64,000 nt of DNA from Whitmania pigra (Eukaryota > Annelida > Clitellata > Hirudinida > Haemopidae), in contig JAJTWR010000428.1 in assembly GCA_021613335.1 (NCBI GenBank), forward strand, positions 299,001 through 363,000, written 5' to 3'. Position 1 is the stretch's first letter. Every line of letters begins with the position of its first letter. The position numbers were made by a program, and so were the translations under genes. The notes under the pieces are model-generated. The model had not been told where the DNA came from, searched no databases, and saw nothing but the letters and a program-made list of their open reading frames with translations. This document shows, piece after piece, positions 11,736 to 23,348 of this stretch.

Positions 11736-14439
11736 TCATTCTTTTGGATCATTTGAGAGTGGCATGTAGTCGTTCGTTCCTTGGAAATGTTCCTCGGGCG
11801 AACATGCCCCCTCGCAGTTGGGAGACGTGGATTCCGAGCTGCCAATTCTTCTTCCAAAGCTGGTCGGGGAAAGTGGCTCGTAGGTGGACAGAGATCCACT
11901 CGTGTCGCTGTCAGCGGACGTCTTTCCACCTTTCCTCAAGATCTTCAACTTGACGAGGTTCTTCAGTGACTTTGTCTTCTTACCCTCGTAAATCTCGTTG
12001 TCAACGACGATGGCAGGAGAGCGAGGGTTGGGTGTTTCTGGCCGGTCGGTATTCGTTGCCTGGATCGAATAAAACCCTTTCCCGAGGGAATATAAACTAC
12101 GGGCTGGCGATTCCATGGTAATGTTTTTGTAGGTGTGGTCGACGCTGGAATTCATGTAAACAGCTTCTGGAGCACCGTCTATTGTTTCGTAAGTTGTTTC
12201 GTCTCTCTCTGGAAGGCTGAGGGCGGGATAATTGAGGTTAACCGGTGCTTGGTCGTTATTTTGACCTTCAAGTTTCACCAAGGAATATCTTCCAGTGGAA
12301 TTGGTTTGCTTGTTAGTTTGCCTTCTTATTCTGAATTTAAAATGATTTTAAAATGAATTTAAAAAGATTTTAAAATGAATTTTAAAAGATTTTAAAATGA
12401 ATTTTAAAAGATTTTAAAATGAATTTAAAAAGATTTTAAAATGAATTTAAAAAGATTTTAAAAAGATTTTAAAATGAATTTAAAAAGATTTTAAAATGAA
12501 TTTAAAAAGATTTTAAAATGAATTTAAAATTAACCAATTGAAAATATATAAATACAATAAAATCTGTTCACCTTGATTTTATGGCGACATACGAAAGAAT
12601 CGCAATGAACATTAGAACCAAAACAACTGCTACGACTATCATCAGGAGCGTGCCTCGGGAAATCATTTCTGAATACCAAATAAATGTCAGAAAAACCAAT
12701 GCAACACTTTATTGCAACAGTTTATTTAACAAACCCAAACGCTAAGAATGTAATAACATATAAGTAACAAAGTTATTTAAAACTATAATAATAATTATTA
12801 ATTATTATCTAATTATTACTATAATTAATATTATTGATATATTTTATTTTGAATAAAATACCTTTTTTAATTTTCTTTGCGGATCCATAGAAAAAATTTG
12901 ATTCATCTGAAAAATATTAAGATAAATTAACATGTTTTTAGTTTAATCAATTTGAAACATTCTGTCTTCATTTTTAAGGAATTTTTAAACACATTTCAAA
13001 ACTAATTTATTCCAACACATAGCATATTAATTAAAATATTCTAAATTACGACATCATAACTACATTTAGCAAGCACAAAATATTACTGAATTGGCAGACT
13101 ACTGAAAGATCAGTAGGGGTGTCGCATTGGTGAGCCTGCCATTTCAAGCAAGACTCGTTGCCACACTTTGAAATCCTGATGGATGCACATTCTGTCGAAT
13201 GATCTTCATAGTAAGGTTCTGACCATTCTGGAGTTTGTGGAAGCCTAGAATTTTCTAAAAAATGTTTATCATTTTAGACGTTCGTACTAATTCAATTTGG
13301 TTGATTTTTAATTTTAAGAGATACCATCTTTCACTACCCAAAATCTTTATTAAATGCCAATTCAATTCCGTTCAATAGATTCATAATACTTTTTCCACTG
13401 ATCACCCAGGCCCAGTAGAAACGTGATGTACCGAGCCAATATTCGGATGTTGGTTTTGGAAACTTTACGGCTTTGGCTTTTTCCACGTCAGTCATCAGAT
13501 CGGCTTCGATGCTAAGACAGAACCTTCTTGCTTCAAACCAGTTGTAGGAAAATGTACTCACTAAATAACAGACATGCCTTCCAGAGCAATCTTTAAAATT
13601 CATCTTTTTTTTTAAATTGAATATTCAAATTTAAAGTATTGAAAATTGTTTTAATTATTCACTTTTATATTCACATATAGCTTTGTAATTCGAATCCCAG
13701 TTTTCAAGAGATGGGTACCAATTGAAAACCGAAGATTTCAAGACGAGAGCGTTTCCATTGCCTTCTTGTTGTTTAAAACGGCCTGCGTTATTTAGTTAAT
13801 TAGTTATTTATTAGTTACTTAATAATAATTAATCATTCTATAACAATTATCTTTTATTTAAAATGCTATTAATAAGTGAATAAATAAATTAAATAATATT
13901 TCGCTTAAATTGATCAGACTGAATCCGTAACTGAATTCTACCTTTTAGGTCAATGACGCTTTTAATATAAATGGCGCGTTTTGCGTTTAATACCAAATTG
14001 TGGATGTCATCACTTTCAGAAAGTATGGAGGAAACAATGTCAAGAGTTGACTGATTCTGCAGATTTATTTGAACTCCATCAAAACTTTGGCAAATATTTT
14101 GAGCCCTCGTGAAGCTGAAATTTCCATTAAAAACTGTGAGACACTTATTTGGTAGCTGACTCGAGCAGTAATGTTTCAGAACAAAATCTGTTTCATTAAC
14201 TTTCTCTTGAAATTCGTCTGACAAACTGTATGTCACTGAAACATTTGGAACCAAAATAGCTTTTTAATAAATTGAAACGCTCGCATTTTAACGCAGAAAT
14301 TACATTTCAAATAATTTAAATTTTAAAGTTTAACAATCTCGACATTGTTAGGTTTGTATAGATATTCAATAATGTAAAAGAACTTACCTGAAACTGCCAG
14401 TAGTAAATAAATAAATATATTAACTTTTAAAACTTTCAT
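11736..14439 (-). CDS. Two-CTLD transmembrane receptor, copy A, 537 aa
   Basis: Exons (complement): 14388..14439 signal peptide; 13942..14235 and 13663..13782 CTLD1; 13338..13590 and 13087..13244 CTLD2; 12862..12906 stalk; 12572..12668 TM; 11736..12330 tail. All phases agree and the frame is open from ATG 14439 to TGA. CTLD2 shows the usual Cys-Tyr-Leu start, WFEARRFC, a YWLG core and paired Cys near the end. Calcium motifs are absent. The acceptor of the 13590 exon is pyrimidine-poor. The tail of about 200 residues has many tyrosines: STYEPL fits ITIM, TTYETI fits ITSM, and VYMN, TYKNI, LYSL, IYEG and DYMPL add further sites. The receptor is probably a surface receptor signalling through SH2 proteins (inference). 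Near-identical ectodomain to 18170-20600. Confidence 0.85.
12335..12530. repeat. Tandem repeat, period about 22 bp, in receptor A intron
   Basis: About nine copies of a unit with the core TTTTAAAATGAATTTAAAAAG lie in the intron between TM and tail exons. Copy B of the gene has about one unit at the matching place (18680-18710), so the array grew after the duplication. Confidence 0.85.
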
Positions 14440-15508
14440 AATTTTCTCAATAAACAAGGATGTACATTTATTTGTGCAGTTTTCAGCGTCGATGGTGCGA
14501 ACCTATAAACCTATTTAGGATGCATTTAATGGCTTATCAGTTCTGACAATTTAATTGCTAATAGTGCGTCATTCTTGATGACCTTTATATTCATTGTCTC
14601 ATGACGTGTTAAAACGAGATAATATTAAAACAGTATGTAATAATATTATTATTAGTGTTTTAGTTAATAATAAGGATTAAAAATGGTAATTATTTTTTAA
14701 CAAAAAAGTTTCTTTATTAAGCGGTTGCTGTCAATTAAGCAAGAGAAAGAAATCATTTAAAAATCTAATAATAATATTTTAATGAACAATTATTATTTAC
14801 TGCTGTTACAACAATTATTATTTATTGCTGTTATAACTACACTATTATTTATTGTTATTACAACTAAATTTGTTCGTAGTATAAACATACTTAATGAGCA
14901 GCCACATCACTATGAAAAACACTATAACACTGTGCTAGCATTTTGCTGTTGTTCCTTTGTGAATCTTGATTAAAGAGCTGGTGTGCTTATGTGCGTTCGT
15001 TACCAAAAGAATTAATAATTGCCGTATTACTTGTATTAATTATTTTACGACAACTTAATTTTACGAATTCAACAAGACGATGAATATTCATAACTTAAGT
15101 ATTTAGCATTTTTATGGCTCAAGCAGTTTAAGAAATGAAATTATTAATTTAAATTTAGCTTGATAAATAATTAAATTAAATGAGATTAAATATGAACAAT
15201 TTGTGTTTATATTAATATAATTTAATTTTATAATATAATTTCATTTTATCAAACATTGACAAAATTATAATTCGAAGAAATAACTTTATAAATAAAAACC
15301 CACTGAAATTCATTTTCAAAGGTTTTCTCAAGTCATCGTGAAATATCATGCATAATAAATAACAATATGCTTCTAAATTACTAAATAATAATTAATAAAC
15401 CAATGTCATCGCACACTTAACAAATAGTAATAATATTAATAATAATTAAATAATTACAAATTCAGTAATTAATCGCATACAATAAATTTAATTAATTTCC
15501 ATCTTTCG
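14440..15508. other. Intergenic between receptor A and its neighbour; holds two empty sites
   Basis: Matches the copy B region that contains both LTR insertions. The site near 14601-14615 (ATGACGTGTTAAAAC) is the unoccupied site of the solo LTR. The site near 15055-15072 (TTACGAATTCAACAAG) is the unoccupied site of the LTR element. No gene. Confidence 0.7.
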
Positions 15509-16293
15509 TCATCTCCTGAAGAGCCTGAACACGCTGTAGCCAGATGACTTGTCATCCATTTGTGATCCGGATGAAGGCGTTGGAATTTCATCTTCGTCTG
15601 TTTTCATGAGGGCGGGAATGAACATGACACTGCCGTTGGGGTTGAGGCCCGTCTTGTAAATGACTGAAGTTAGCTTCGTCTTCGTGAAAATCCTGTCATC
15701 AGGAAAGTTTCAGATTTGTTAGTATTTTACATTAGCTGATTGACAATTGCCAAGATAAAACATCTGTCAATTGCTCATCATTATTATTGATAGAAAAATT
15801 GCCAAGAAGAATTTCTGACAATTTTAAATGCATTGGAATGGAATTGCAAGAGCTATTTAAACGTTAACTTAATGAACTTAATGAAGTCAAGACGAGAATA
15901 CAATGTAATAATTTTAAATATGGTTTTGTATTTTTTTGTTAGTAACTGTAAATTTTGTAATTTTAACTTTGTAAATTAAAAGTTTTGTTAGCAACGGCAG
16001 TTCATATCTGTATAGTGCTTTTTGTCCTAAATTATGTAAATAAACACATTCAATTAAAAAAAATAAATAAATATTCGAATGAGTCTTATATTAGCATATT
16101 AATAGCAAATAATAATTTATTTAAAAAACAGTAATTTATTAAAAAAATAATAATTTATTAAAAAAAGCAATGATTTATTAAACAGCAAGTTACCTCAGCA
16201 ATATCCTGATAGGCATGGCAAGCAGGATTAAAAGGACAATCAGAAAGGCAAATGTTATTGCAAAGAAGAAAGCGTCGTAACTGAACAGGAAAT
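15509..16293 (-). pseudogene. TM and tail exons of a receptor, copy A, ectodomain degraded
   Basis: Exons complement 16194..16293 (TM of about 24 residues, phase 1 in, phase 2 out) and 15509..15692 (61-residue tail ending LFRR, tyrosines in SVIYKTG and SGYSVF). Both are open and almost identical to 24081..24180 and 23797..23980 in copy B. The only upstream lectin-like stretch (16498-16610) has a stop codon at its start. The small stalk exons that copy B has at 24810 and 25078 lie beyond the duplicated block, so copy A is probably a non-functional fragment. It could still be expressed if fused to unseen upstream exons. Confidence 0.6.
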
Positions 16294-16497
16294 CTAAAGT
16301 TAATAGTTAATAATTAATTAATAATAATACTTATTAAAATTCATTAATAATAAATAATGTTATCCTAAGCCATTTTATCATGAATAATATTAAATTTTTA
16401 ATTCTAGTTAGAATTTATTATTTAATTGATTGAATGCAATGTAATTATTTTGCAAATATTTTGATCTTTGTATCTTTTACAAATTATTAGTTAAGTG

Positions 16498-16610
16498 TTA
16501 ATTTGTTATATAATGACATTGTTTATCATAATATTGTTTTCCAAAATAAATCTTTCCGAGGTTCGAGGCTTGAAGAATGCAATATTGTCCATTGGGCGGA
16601 TATTTTTAAT
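16498..16610 (-). pseudogene. CTLD C-terminal exon relic with stop codon, copy A
   Basis: After an acceptor (CTACAG), the minus strand encodes a CTLD-like C-terminal pattern (PPNGQYCIL, then KQCHYI). The second codon of the exon is TAA where copy B has TAC. The copy B relic (24378-24489) lacks this stop but has CAA changed to TAA further on. Confidence 0.6.
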
Positions 16611-17624
16611 CTGTAGAACATTAATAATAATAATAATTAATAGAACTTTATGAATATTTTGAATGATTTCAGAGAAGTTTATGATGTAATTATTATTTAA
16701 TTAATTATTAAATTTAACAGTATGCATAATGTAATTATCTAAAATACAATGACTTCGATATTTTGAAAGAACTGACATGTTAAAAGCAAGTAACCTTATT
16801 CATTTGTAATATCTAAAAAAAGTTCAAAAACTTGAGAGATTTTAGTGATGATTTGAAGATGTTACAGATGCTGGTTAATTGAATGTTCAAACTTCTGAAG
16901 CTTGTGACAATAATTATTGTTCGTCAAGCGATGAAGCATTAGCACCTGGAACCAATTTAGAAGAGGAACAAGTTGATCAAACCAGAATCTTTAATTCAAC
17001 ATATAAATTATTCGAAATGTTTTTACGCATTTTGAGAACTAAAATCAAATCATTCCGTTGATGCATCTGAAACGGAAATGAAAGTGTCAATATTAAATAA
17101 ATTTTGTGATTAGAATTAAATGCTGATCAAATAAATTTTGAGTAAAAAGGTCAAATTTGAAAAATCTTAATTCAAGTGATTTAATAAATAAAAATAATAA
17201 TATTAATAATAAATTTGTAATGCCTATAAGGGTTACTAAGACTTTAAATAAAGCCATCACGCAGACAATGTACGGGGTGATCGGAAAGTAACTCCTTATT
17301 ATTAAATATTATTAACTTATTTCTGGGCCTATAATTCTTTAAATAAATGAATAGGAGAATAAAGTTTTGTAGCGTGGAGTTTTATTTAATTTGAATTTGA
17401 TAATTATTATATTGGTGGTGATGATATAATCATCATCAGCATCAGCGACATCATTACTATCATTACATATATTATTACTTCCATCACCACCCCTATCAAA
17501 ACCCATATAATTATTAACTTTGGTCCAGTCATAACGCAACCATGGCTCAGAACATTTCATTTAAAACAAATTTCAACAAAATAAACAACCTAAATATAAA
17601 ACAAAGCACACAGATTACTATTAT

Positions 17625-17945
17625 TTATTAACATCGCTTTAGGTTGGGAAAGAAAAAGGACAAATTGACTGACTATAACGTATTTAATTTAGTATTATAA
17701 CATAATAAAAAGATAATATACTTAATTTAGGATATAAATAATTTATAATATAATGAAAATATATTTCAAATTACAGATTTAATTATAAGCGAGCTAACAC
17801 GGAGTTATATTATTAAAAGGTGGTTTTTTCGAGGGACATTATAATTCTGATAATTTGCAGTAAATAAGACTTGTGTAATAATTTTATTGTACTAAATAGT
17901 TGATAATGTTTATATCTAGTTTTAGTCCTCAGCGAATTTAGTAAA
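17625..17945 (+). pseudogene. Relic of the last exon and 3' flank of the PAN/CTLD receptor
   Basis: TTAGGTTGGGAAAGAAAAAG at about 17638 equals the acceptor and start of the last exon at 28710. The downstream 300 bp align, including a GGACATTATAATTCT block. The reading frame breaks after LTDY. The relic stands directly at the joint with duplicated unit B. A third copy is at 37220. Confidence 0.7.
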
Positions 17946-18169
17946 GCAACAGGATCCTGTCAAGGAAATCTCTTAAGAAAGCTTTATACGAATAGCAGGC
18001 TGTTATTAACTGTCAGCTGAGCTTATAATTAAGTCAGTAGTGCGTCATGAAATTTAATTACAAACAAGATTTTAACAACCATTTGATTCGATAATAATAA
18101 TAATAATAATAATAGCAAAAATTATAATTATAATATATAATAATAATAAAAATTATAATCATAAGAATA

Positions 18170-20600
18170 TCATTCTTTCGGATTCCTTGAGAGTGGCGTG
18201 TAGTCGTTCGTTTCTTGGAAATGTTCATCGGGCGAACATGCCCCCTCGCAGTTGGGGCACGTGGATTCCGAGCTGCCAATTCTTCTTCCGAAGCTGGTCA
18301 GGGAAAGTGGCTCATAGGTGGACAGAGATCCACTCGTGTCGCTGTCAGCGGACGTCTTTCCACCTTTCCTCAAGATCTTCAACTTGACGAGGTTCTTCAG
18401 TAACTTTGTCTTCTTACCCTCGTTGTCAACAACGATGGCAGGAGAGCGAGGGTTGGGTGGTTCTGGTCGGTGGGTGTTCGTTGCCTGGGTCGAATAAAAC
18501 CCTTTCCCTATTCCCCGATTCATGTAAACAGGTTCTGGAACTCCGTCTATTGTTTCGTAAGTTGTTTCGTCTCTCTCTGGAAGGCGGTTAACCGGTGCTT
18601 GGTCGTTATTTTGTCTTTCAAGTCTCACCAAGGAATGTTTTCTGGTGGAATTTCTTTGCTTGTCAGTTTGCCTTCTTATTCTGAATTTAAAATGAATTTA
18701 AAATTAATCAATTAAAAATATATTTAAACAATCAAATCTGCTCACCTTGATTTTATGGCGACATACGAAAGAATCGCAATGAACGTCATTAGAACCAAAA
18801 CAACTGGTACGACTATCATCACGAGCGTGCCTCGAGAAATTATTTCTTAATATCGATTAAATGTCAGAAAAGCCGAGTTTATTTAACAACCCAGCCGCTA
18901 AGAACGTAATAGCAAATAAGTAACAAATAATAAAAAATTACTTGAGACAGTAATAATTATTATTTATTATTATATAATTATTATTAAAATTAATATTTTT
19001 AATATATTTTATTATAAATCAAATACCTTGTTTAATTTTCTTCGCGGACCCATAGAGAAAATACGATTCATCTGAAACATATTAAGGCACGATAAATAAT
19101 CGTATTTTAATCAATTTGAAACATTCTGTCTTCATTTTTTAATGAATTGTTAAATACATTTAAAAACTAATTTATTCCAACACATATCATATTAATTATT
19201 CTAAATCACGACATCATAACTGTATTTAGCAAGCACAAAATATTACTGAATTTGCAGACTACTGAAAGATCAGTAGGGGTGTCGCATTGATGAGCCTGCC
19301 ATTTCCAGCAAGACTCGTGGCCACACTTTGAAATCCTGATGGATGCACATTCTGTCGAATGATCTTCATAGTAAGGTTCTGACCATTCTGGAGTTTGTGG
19401 AAGCCTAGAATTTTCTAAAAAATGTTTATCATTTTAGACGTTCGTACTAATTCAATTTGGTTGATTTTTAATTTTAAGAGATACCATCTTTCACTACCCA
19501 AAATCTTTATTAAATGCCAATTCAATTCCGTTCAATAGATTCATAATACTTTTTCCACTGATCACCCAGGCCCAGTAGAAACGTGATGTACCGAGCCAAT
19601 ATTCGGATGTTGGTTTTGGAAACTTTACGGCTTTGGCTTTTTCCACGTCAGTCATCAGATCGGCTTCGATGCTAAGACAGAACCTTCTTGCTTCAAACCA
19701 GTTGTAGGAAAATGTACTCACTAAATAACAGACATGCCTTCCATAGCAATCTTTAAAATTCATCTTTTTTTTTTAAATTGAATGTTCAAATTTGAAGTAT
19801 TGAAAATTGTTTTAATTATTCACTTTTATATTCACATAGAGCTTTGTAATTCGAATCCCAGTTTTCAAGAGATGGGTACCAATTGATAAACGAAGATTTC
19901 AAGACGAGAGCGTTTCCATTGTCTTCTTGTTGTTTAAAACGGCCTGCATTATTTAGTTAATTAGTTATTTATTAGTTACTTAATAATAATTAATCATTCT
20001 ATAACAATTATCTTTTATTTAAAATGCTATTAACAAGTGAATAAATAAATTAAATAATATTTCGTTTAAATTGATCAGACTGAATCCGTAACTGAATTCT
20101 ACCTTTTAGGTCAATGACGCTTTTAATATAAGTGGCGCGTTTTGCGTTTAATACCAAATTGTGGATGTCATCACTTTCAGAAAGTATGGAGGATATAATG
20201 TCAAGAGTTGACTGATTCTGCAGATTTATTTGAACTCCATCAAAACTTTGGCAAATATTTTGAGCCCTCGTGAAGCTGAAATTTCCATTAAAAACTGTGA
20301 GACACTTATTTGGTAGCTGACTCGAGCAATAATGTTTCAGAACAAAATCTGTTTCATTAACTTTCTCTTGAAATTCGTCTGACAAACTGTATGTCACTGA
20401 AACAGTTGGAACCAAAATAGCTCTTTAATAAATTGAAACGCTTGCATTTTAACGCAGAAATTACATTTCAAATAATTTAAATTTTAAAACTTAACAATCT
20501 CGACATTGTTAAGTTTGAATAGATATTGAATGATATAGAAAAACTCACCTGAAATTGCCAGTAGTAAATAAATAAACAAATTTACTTTTAAAACTTTCAT
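18170..20600 (-). CDS. Two-CTLD transmembrane receptor, copy B, 510 aa
   Basis: Exons (complement): 20549..20600 signal peptide; 20103..20396 and 19824..19943 CTLD1; 19498..19750 and 19247..19404 CTLD2; 19027..19071 stalk; 18746..18845 TM; 18170..18680 tail. The lengths are the same as copy A except for one extra codon in the TM exon and a tail 28 residues shorter. The TM exon acceptor has changed from CAG to AAG but keeps AG. In-frame losses remove a block of about 20 residues with several tyrosines (the TYKNI and LYSL sites) and the IYEG site. TTYETI, VYMN, STYEPL and DYTPL remain. So ectodomains are almost the same while the signalling tail has been trimmed. The frame is fully open, so probably functional. 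Confidence 0.85.
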
Positions 20601-21491
20601 AATTTTTTCAACAAACAAGGATGTAAATTTAGATTTGTGCAGTTTGCATCGTCGAACCTATGAAGTTGCGGATGCATTAATGACTTATCATTTCTGACAA
20701 ATTAATTGCTAACAGTGCGTCACTCTTGAAATCCTTTCTATTAATTGTTTCATGACGTATTGTTGCAAACTTGGAAATTAATTAGGTATATATAGCTAAA
20801 ATAATTAAATTTATAATTCATTATTTTTTGTATCTTTTTCGGGCATGTGGTAACTATTACTGCTACAGAAAAGCATTCTCGATATTCACTTGACATTCAG
20901 CGAGAATCCAAACGAGAATCTTTAAACTCTTACGTTCGATTATTCAGTTCCGTTAATTGAATACTTACTTAATAAACTTACTAGTTCCCGGACCCCAGAT
21001 TATATCAGTATTAAAACAAGATAATATTAAAATAATATATAATATTATTATTAGTGTTTTAATTATTAATTAGGATTAAAATTGGTAATTATTTGTTATC
21101 AAAAACGTTTCTTTATTAAACGGTTGCTGTCAATTATGCAAAAAAAAGAAATCATTTAAAAAACTAATAATAATATTTTTAATAACCTTGTTTAACCGTG
21201 GTTCCAGTGAAAGCTACGTGATTTACGAATGATGAACAGTTATTATTTATTGCTGTTATAACTACACTATTATTTATTGTTATTACAACTAAATTTGTTC
21301 GTAGTATAAACATACTTAATAAGGAGCGACATCACAATAAAAAACACTGTAACACGACATTTCTGGCATTTCGCTTTTGTTCCTTTGTGAATCTTGATTA
21401 AAGAGCCGGTGTGCTTATGTGCGTTAGTTACCAAAGAATTAATAATTGCCGTATTACATGTATTAATTATTTTACGACAACTAATATATAC
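20601..21491. other. Intergenic of unit B, contains solo LTR
   Basis: Homologous to 14440-15060 except for the inserted LTR at 20761-21007. Confidence 0.6.
20761..21007 (+). mobile_element. Solo LTR, 247 bp, same family as the element at 21492
   Basis: Starts TGTTGCAAAC and ends TATATCA. It shares the order of blocks with the 309-bp LTRs (GCTACAGAAAAGCATTCTCG, CAGTTCCGTTAA). It is flanked by a 4-bp duplication GTAT at 20757-20760 and 21008-21011. Copy A at about 14605 shows the site without insert. It is more diverged and shorter than the full element's LTRs, so older or from a subfamily. Confidence 0.85.
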
Positions 21492-21800
21492 TGTTGTAAA
21501 CTTAGATTTTTGGAAATTAATTAAGTTTATATTGCTAATATAATTAAATTTATACTTAATTATATTTGGCATCTTTTCCGGGCACGTGGGATCTATTTTT
21601 GCTACAGAAAAGCATTCTCGATAATCAACTGACAAACAACGAGAATCAAGACAACTTGGAAGCCCAAATATCCATTTGCATCCTTAAGTAACTCAATTCC
21701 TTAAACGCTTAACTTCTATTATTCAGTTCCGTTAACTGAATACCTGCTCTAATAAACTTATTAGTTAACTTACTTATTTGCGGACCCCCGGGTTATTTCA
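21492..21800 (+). repeat. 5' long terminal repeat
   Basis: 309 bp, TGTTGTAAAC to GTTATTTCA, ending with a GGACCCCCGGG block. Nearly identical to 23040-23348. Confidence 0.9.
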
Positions 21801-21801
21801 T

Positions 21802-21819
21802 TGGTGTCAGGAGTGGGAT
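21802..21819 (+). promoter_or_regulatory. Primer binding site for tRNA-Leu
   Basis: TGGTGTCAGGAGTGGGAT begins one base after the LTR. It is complementary to the 3' end (with CCA) of animal tRNA-Leu(CAG), as I recall that tRNA's sequence. This is the expected place for a minus-strand primer site. Confidence 0.85.
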
Positions 21820-21834
21820 CCCAAAAAGTAAGTC

Positions 21835-23028
21835 ATGAGCAAGGTCTTAGAAGATTTAACTTTTGCTGGAATGAGACGTGAGCTTAAGTTGAGGCAAATG
21901 GATTCGAAAGGCTCCAGGGAAGAATTGCAGGATCGCCTGCTGTCGTGGATAGTAGACCAGGGTGATGATCCAGAAGCTTATATATTTGTTGATCCGGGTC
22001 TGAAATGGGTGATGGGAAATATGGATAAAATGATGCAAAGCTTTGAAGAAAAGATGGAAAAAGTAACTGAGGTTTTCTCCAACAAGGCCTCTACTAGCTA
22101 CCAACCGGAGGAGACTCCATCAAGCACCATAAACATCATGCCAGCTGAGGCCTCAGCAGTGTACCCGATTGCCACACTGGTTTCGGTTGAGAAGGAGACC
22201 GAGGAAATTGTAGATGGAAGAACTTTGGAAAGCGAAGTGTTTCTTCCATGGAGTGAGGAATCGGGAATGGAGCTGAGGGAAGAGCTGGGTGAGGAGAACG
22301 GTGCTGAGGAGACCTTTGCTGAGGTGAGTGAGGCCAGTTTGGTGGTTGACGGGGTCAGTCCAATAGTAGAGCTTTCCATAAAGATGGGCACTGTAGAGAA
22401 TAAAGACAACGGTGAGCTGAGGAAGAGTTTCGCAAACTCCAGAGAGGTCGCGCCAGTGCCCGATGAGCCAGTTCCGTGCACGATTGCCTCGTTGGTGTCG
22501 GTTGTGGAAATAGTTGAAGGAGGGACTTTGGTAGAGACCAGAGTGGAGCCTCCTCGCGTTGAGGAATCAGTAGAGGAACTGGACCTGGAGAGCAGTGGCG
22601 AGCGATTTGGGTTGGGAGTTTCCGAATTCGATTCAGCTGTGGATGTTGTGAAGGTTGGAGCTGCGGATGTCATTGTAACTAAGGGTGGCGGTGAGGTACT
22701 CGGCGGTCGTGAGTACGTGGTTGATAAGATGGGATCAATGTCTGAGGAGTTCATTTGTGGAGTTCTCAGTCAGGGCGGGCTTTCTGGCCTTCGGAAGTCG
22801 TCGGAGATTCGAGGCGAGCATTTAGTGCTGTTGGTTGTTTTGCTGATCTTTTTCAGCAAGCGTTTTAGTAGAGATACGAGAAGAGGAAGGGCTTGCATTG
22901 AAACAATGGTGATGCATGGGCACCATGTTAGAGATTGTGTCCCGAGAGTAAAAATGAAGGTGGCACACATTCCCCAACTGGCGAAGTACCACGGGGAGCA
23001 GCAGTCTGTTCGGGACGAACAGATTTAA
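21835..23028 (+). CDS. SAP-domain protein of the LTR element, 397 aa
   Basis: ATG at 21835, 16 bases after the primer site, open to TAA near the purine tract. Residues about 5-38 fit a SAP motif (short DNA-binding helix-turn-helix, with LTFAGMRRELKLR and the following GSREELQDRL). Then comes a coiled-coil-prone segment (about 55-85) and a long acidic Glu/Val/Ser-rich middle. Near the C-terminus are a hydrophobic run (LVLLVVLLIFF) and a basic His-rich end. SAP domains occur at the start of some metazoan Gag proteins, so this could be a Gag derivative or captured host sequence. No zinc knuckle, protease, RT or integrase motif. GC and codon use differ from surrounding DNA. Confidence 0.8.
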   Translation: MSKVLEDLTFAGMRRELKLRQMDSKGSREELQDRLLSWIVDQGDDPEAYIFVDPGLKWVMGNMDKMMQSFEEKMEKVTEVFSNKASTSYQPEETPSSTINIMPAEASAVYPIATLVSVEKETEEIVDGRTLESEVFLPWSEESGMELREELGEENGAEETFAEVSEASLVVDGVSPIVELSIKMGTVENKDNGELRKSFANSREVAPVPDEPVPCTIASLVSVVEIVEGGTLVETRVEPPRVEESVEELDLESSGERFGLGVSEFDSAVDVVKVGAADVIVTKGGGEVLGGREYVVDKMGSMSEEFICGVLSQGGLSGLRKSSEIRGEHLVLLVVLLIFFSKRFSRDTRRGRACIETMVMHGHHVRDCVPRVKMKVAHIPQLAKYHGEQQSVRDEQI

Positions 23029-23039
23029 GGAGGGTGTAA

Positions 23040-23348
23040 TGTTGTAAACTTAGATTTTTGGAAATTAATTAAGTTTATATTGCTAATATAATTAAATTTA
23101 TACTTAATTATATTTGGCATCTTTTCCGGGCACGTGGGATCTATTTTTGCTACAGAAAAGCATTCTCGATAATCAACTGACAAACAACGAGAATCAAGAC
23201 AACTTGGAAGCCCAAATATCCATTTGCATCCTTAAGTAACTAAATTCCTTAAACGCTTAACTTCTATTATTCAGTTCCGTTAACTGAATACCTGCTCTAA
23301 TAAACTTATTAGTTAACTGACTTATTTGCGGACCCCCGGGTTATTTCA
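23040..23348 (+). repeat. 3' long terminal repeat
   Basis: 309 bp. By eye it differs from the 5' LTR at about two positions (for example AACTCAATT versus AACTAAATT). It follows the purine tract. Confidence 0.9.

Larger units (their letters stand above)
10540..16805. repeat. Segmental duplication, copy A
   Basis: Direct tandem copy of 17946-24672. Exon sequences, introns and flanks align over several kb with few differences by eye. It contains the two-CTLD receptor (11736-14439) and the TM-tail gene (15509-16293). It lacks the solo LTR and the LTR element found in copy B, and so gives the empty sites of both insertions. It has an extra tandem repeat at about 12335-12530 and about 1 kb (10700-11730) missing in B. 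Confidence 0.85.
16294..18169. other. End of unit A, junction region and 3' fragment of another receptor
   Basis: Unit A ends near 16805. From 17625 to about 17945 the sequence is homologous to the last exon and 3' flank of the plus-strand PAN/CTLD gene (28700-28990). Unit B then starts at about 17946. No intact gene; a short plus-strand open stretch at 16879-17061 is not supported. Confidence 0.55.
21492..23348 (+). mobile_element. Short LTR retrotransposon, complete, non-autonomous
   Basis: LTRs 21492..21800 and 23040..23348 (309 bp each, about two differences) both start TG and end CA. The 4-bp target duplication is ATAC at 21488-21491 and 23349-23352. A tRNA-Leu primer site follows the 5' LTR by one base. 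A purine tract (AAGGAGGG) lies just before the 3' LTR. The interior holds one 397-codon frame and no reverse transcriptase, protease or integrase, so the element needs a partner for movement. The empty site is visible in copy A near 15060. High LTR identity means recent insertion, after the segmental duplication. Confidence 0.9.

Noticed and set aside
16879..17061. Plus-strand acidic open stretch
   Set aside because: No ATG, no clear acceptor or partner exon, and it lies in the duplication joint.
17339..17560. Minus-strand open frame with Asp and Ile runs
   Set aside because: Partly made of GAT/ATT repeats; no splice partners found.
22098..22754. Long minus-strand Ser/Thr-rich open frame
   Set aside because: Antisense of the SAP-protein frame; composition mirrors its Glu/Val codons, with no own start context.
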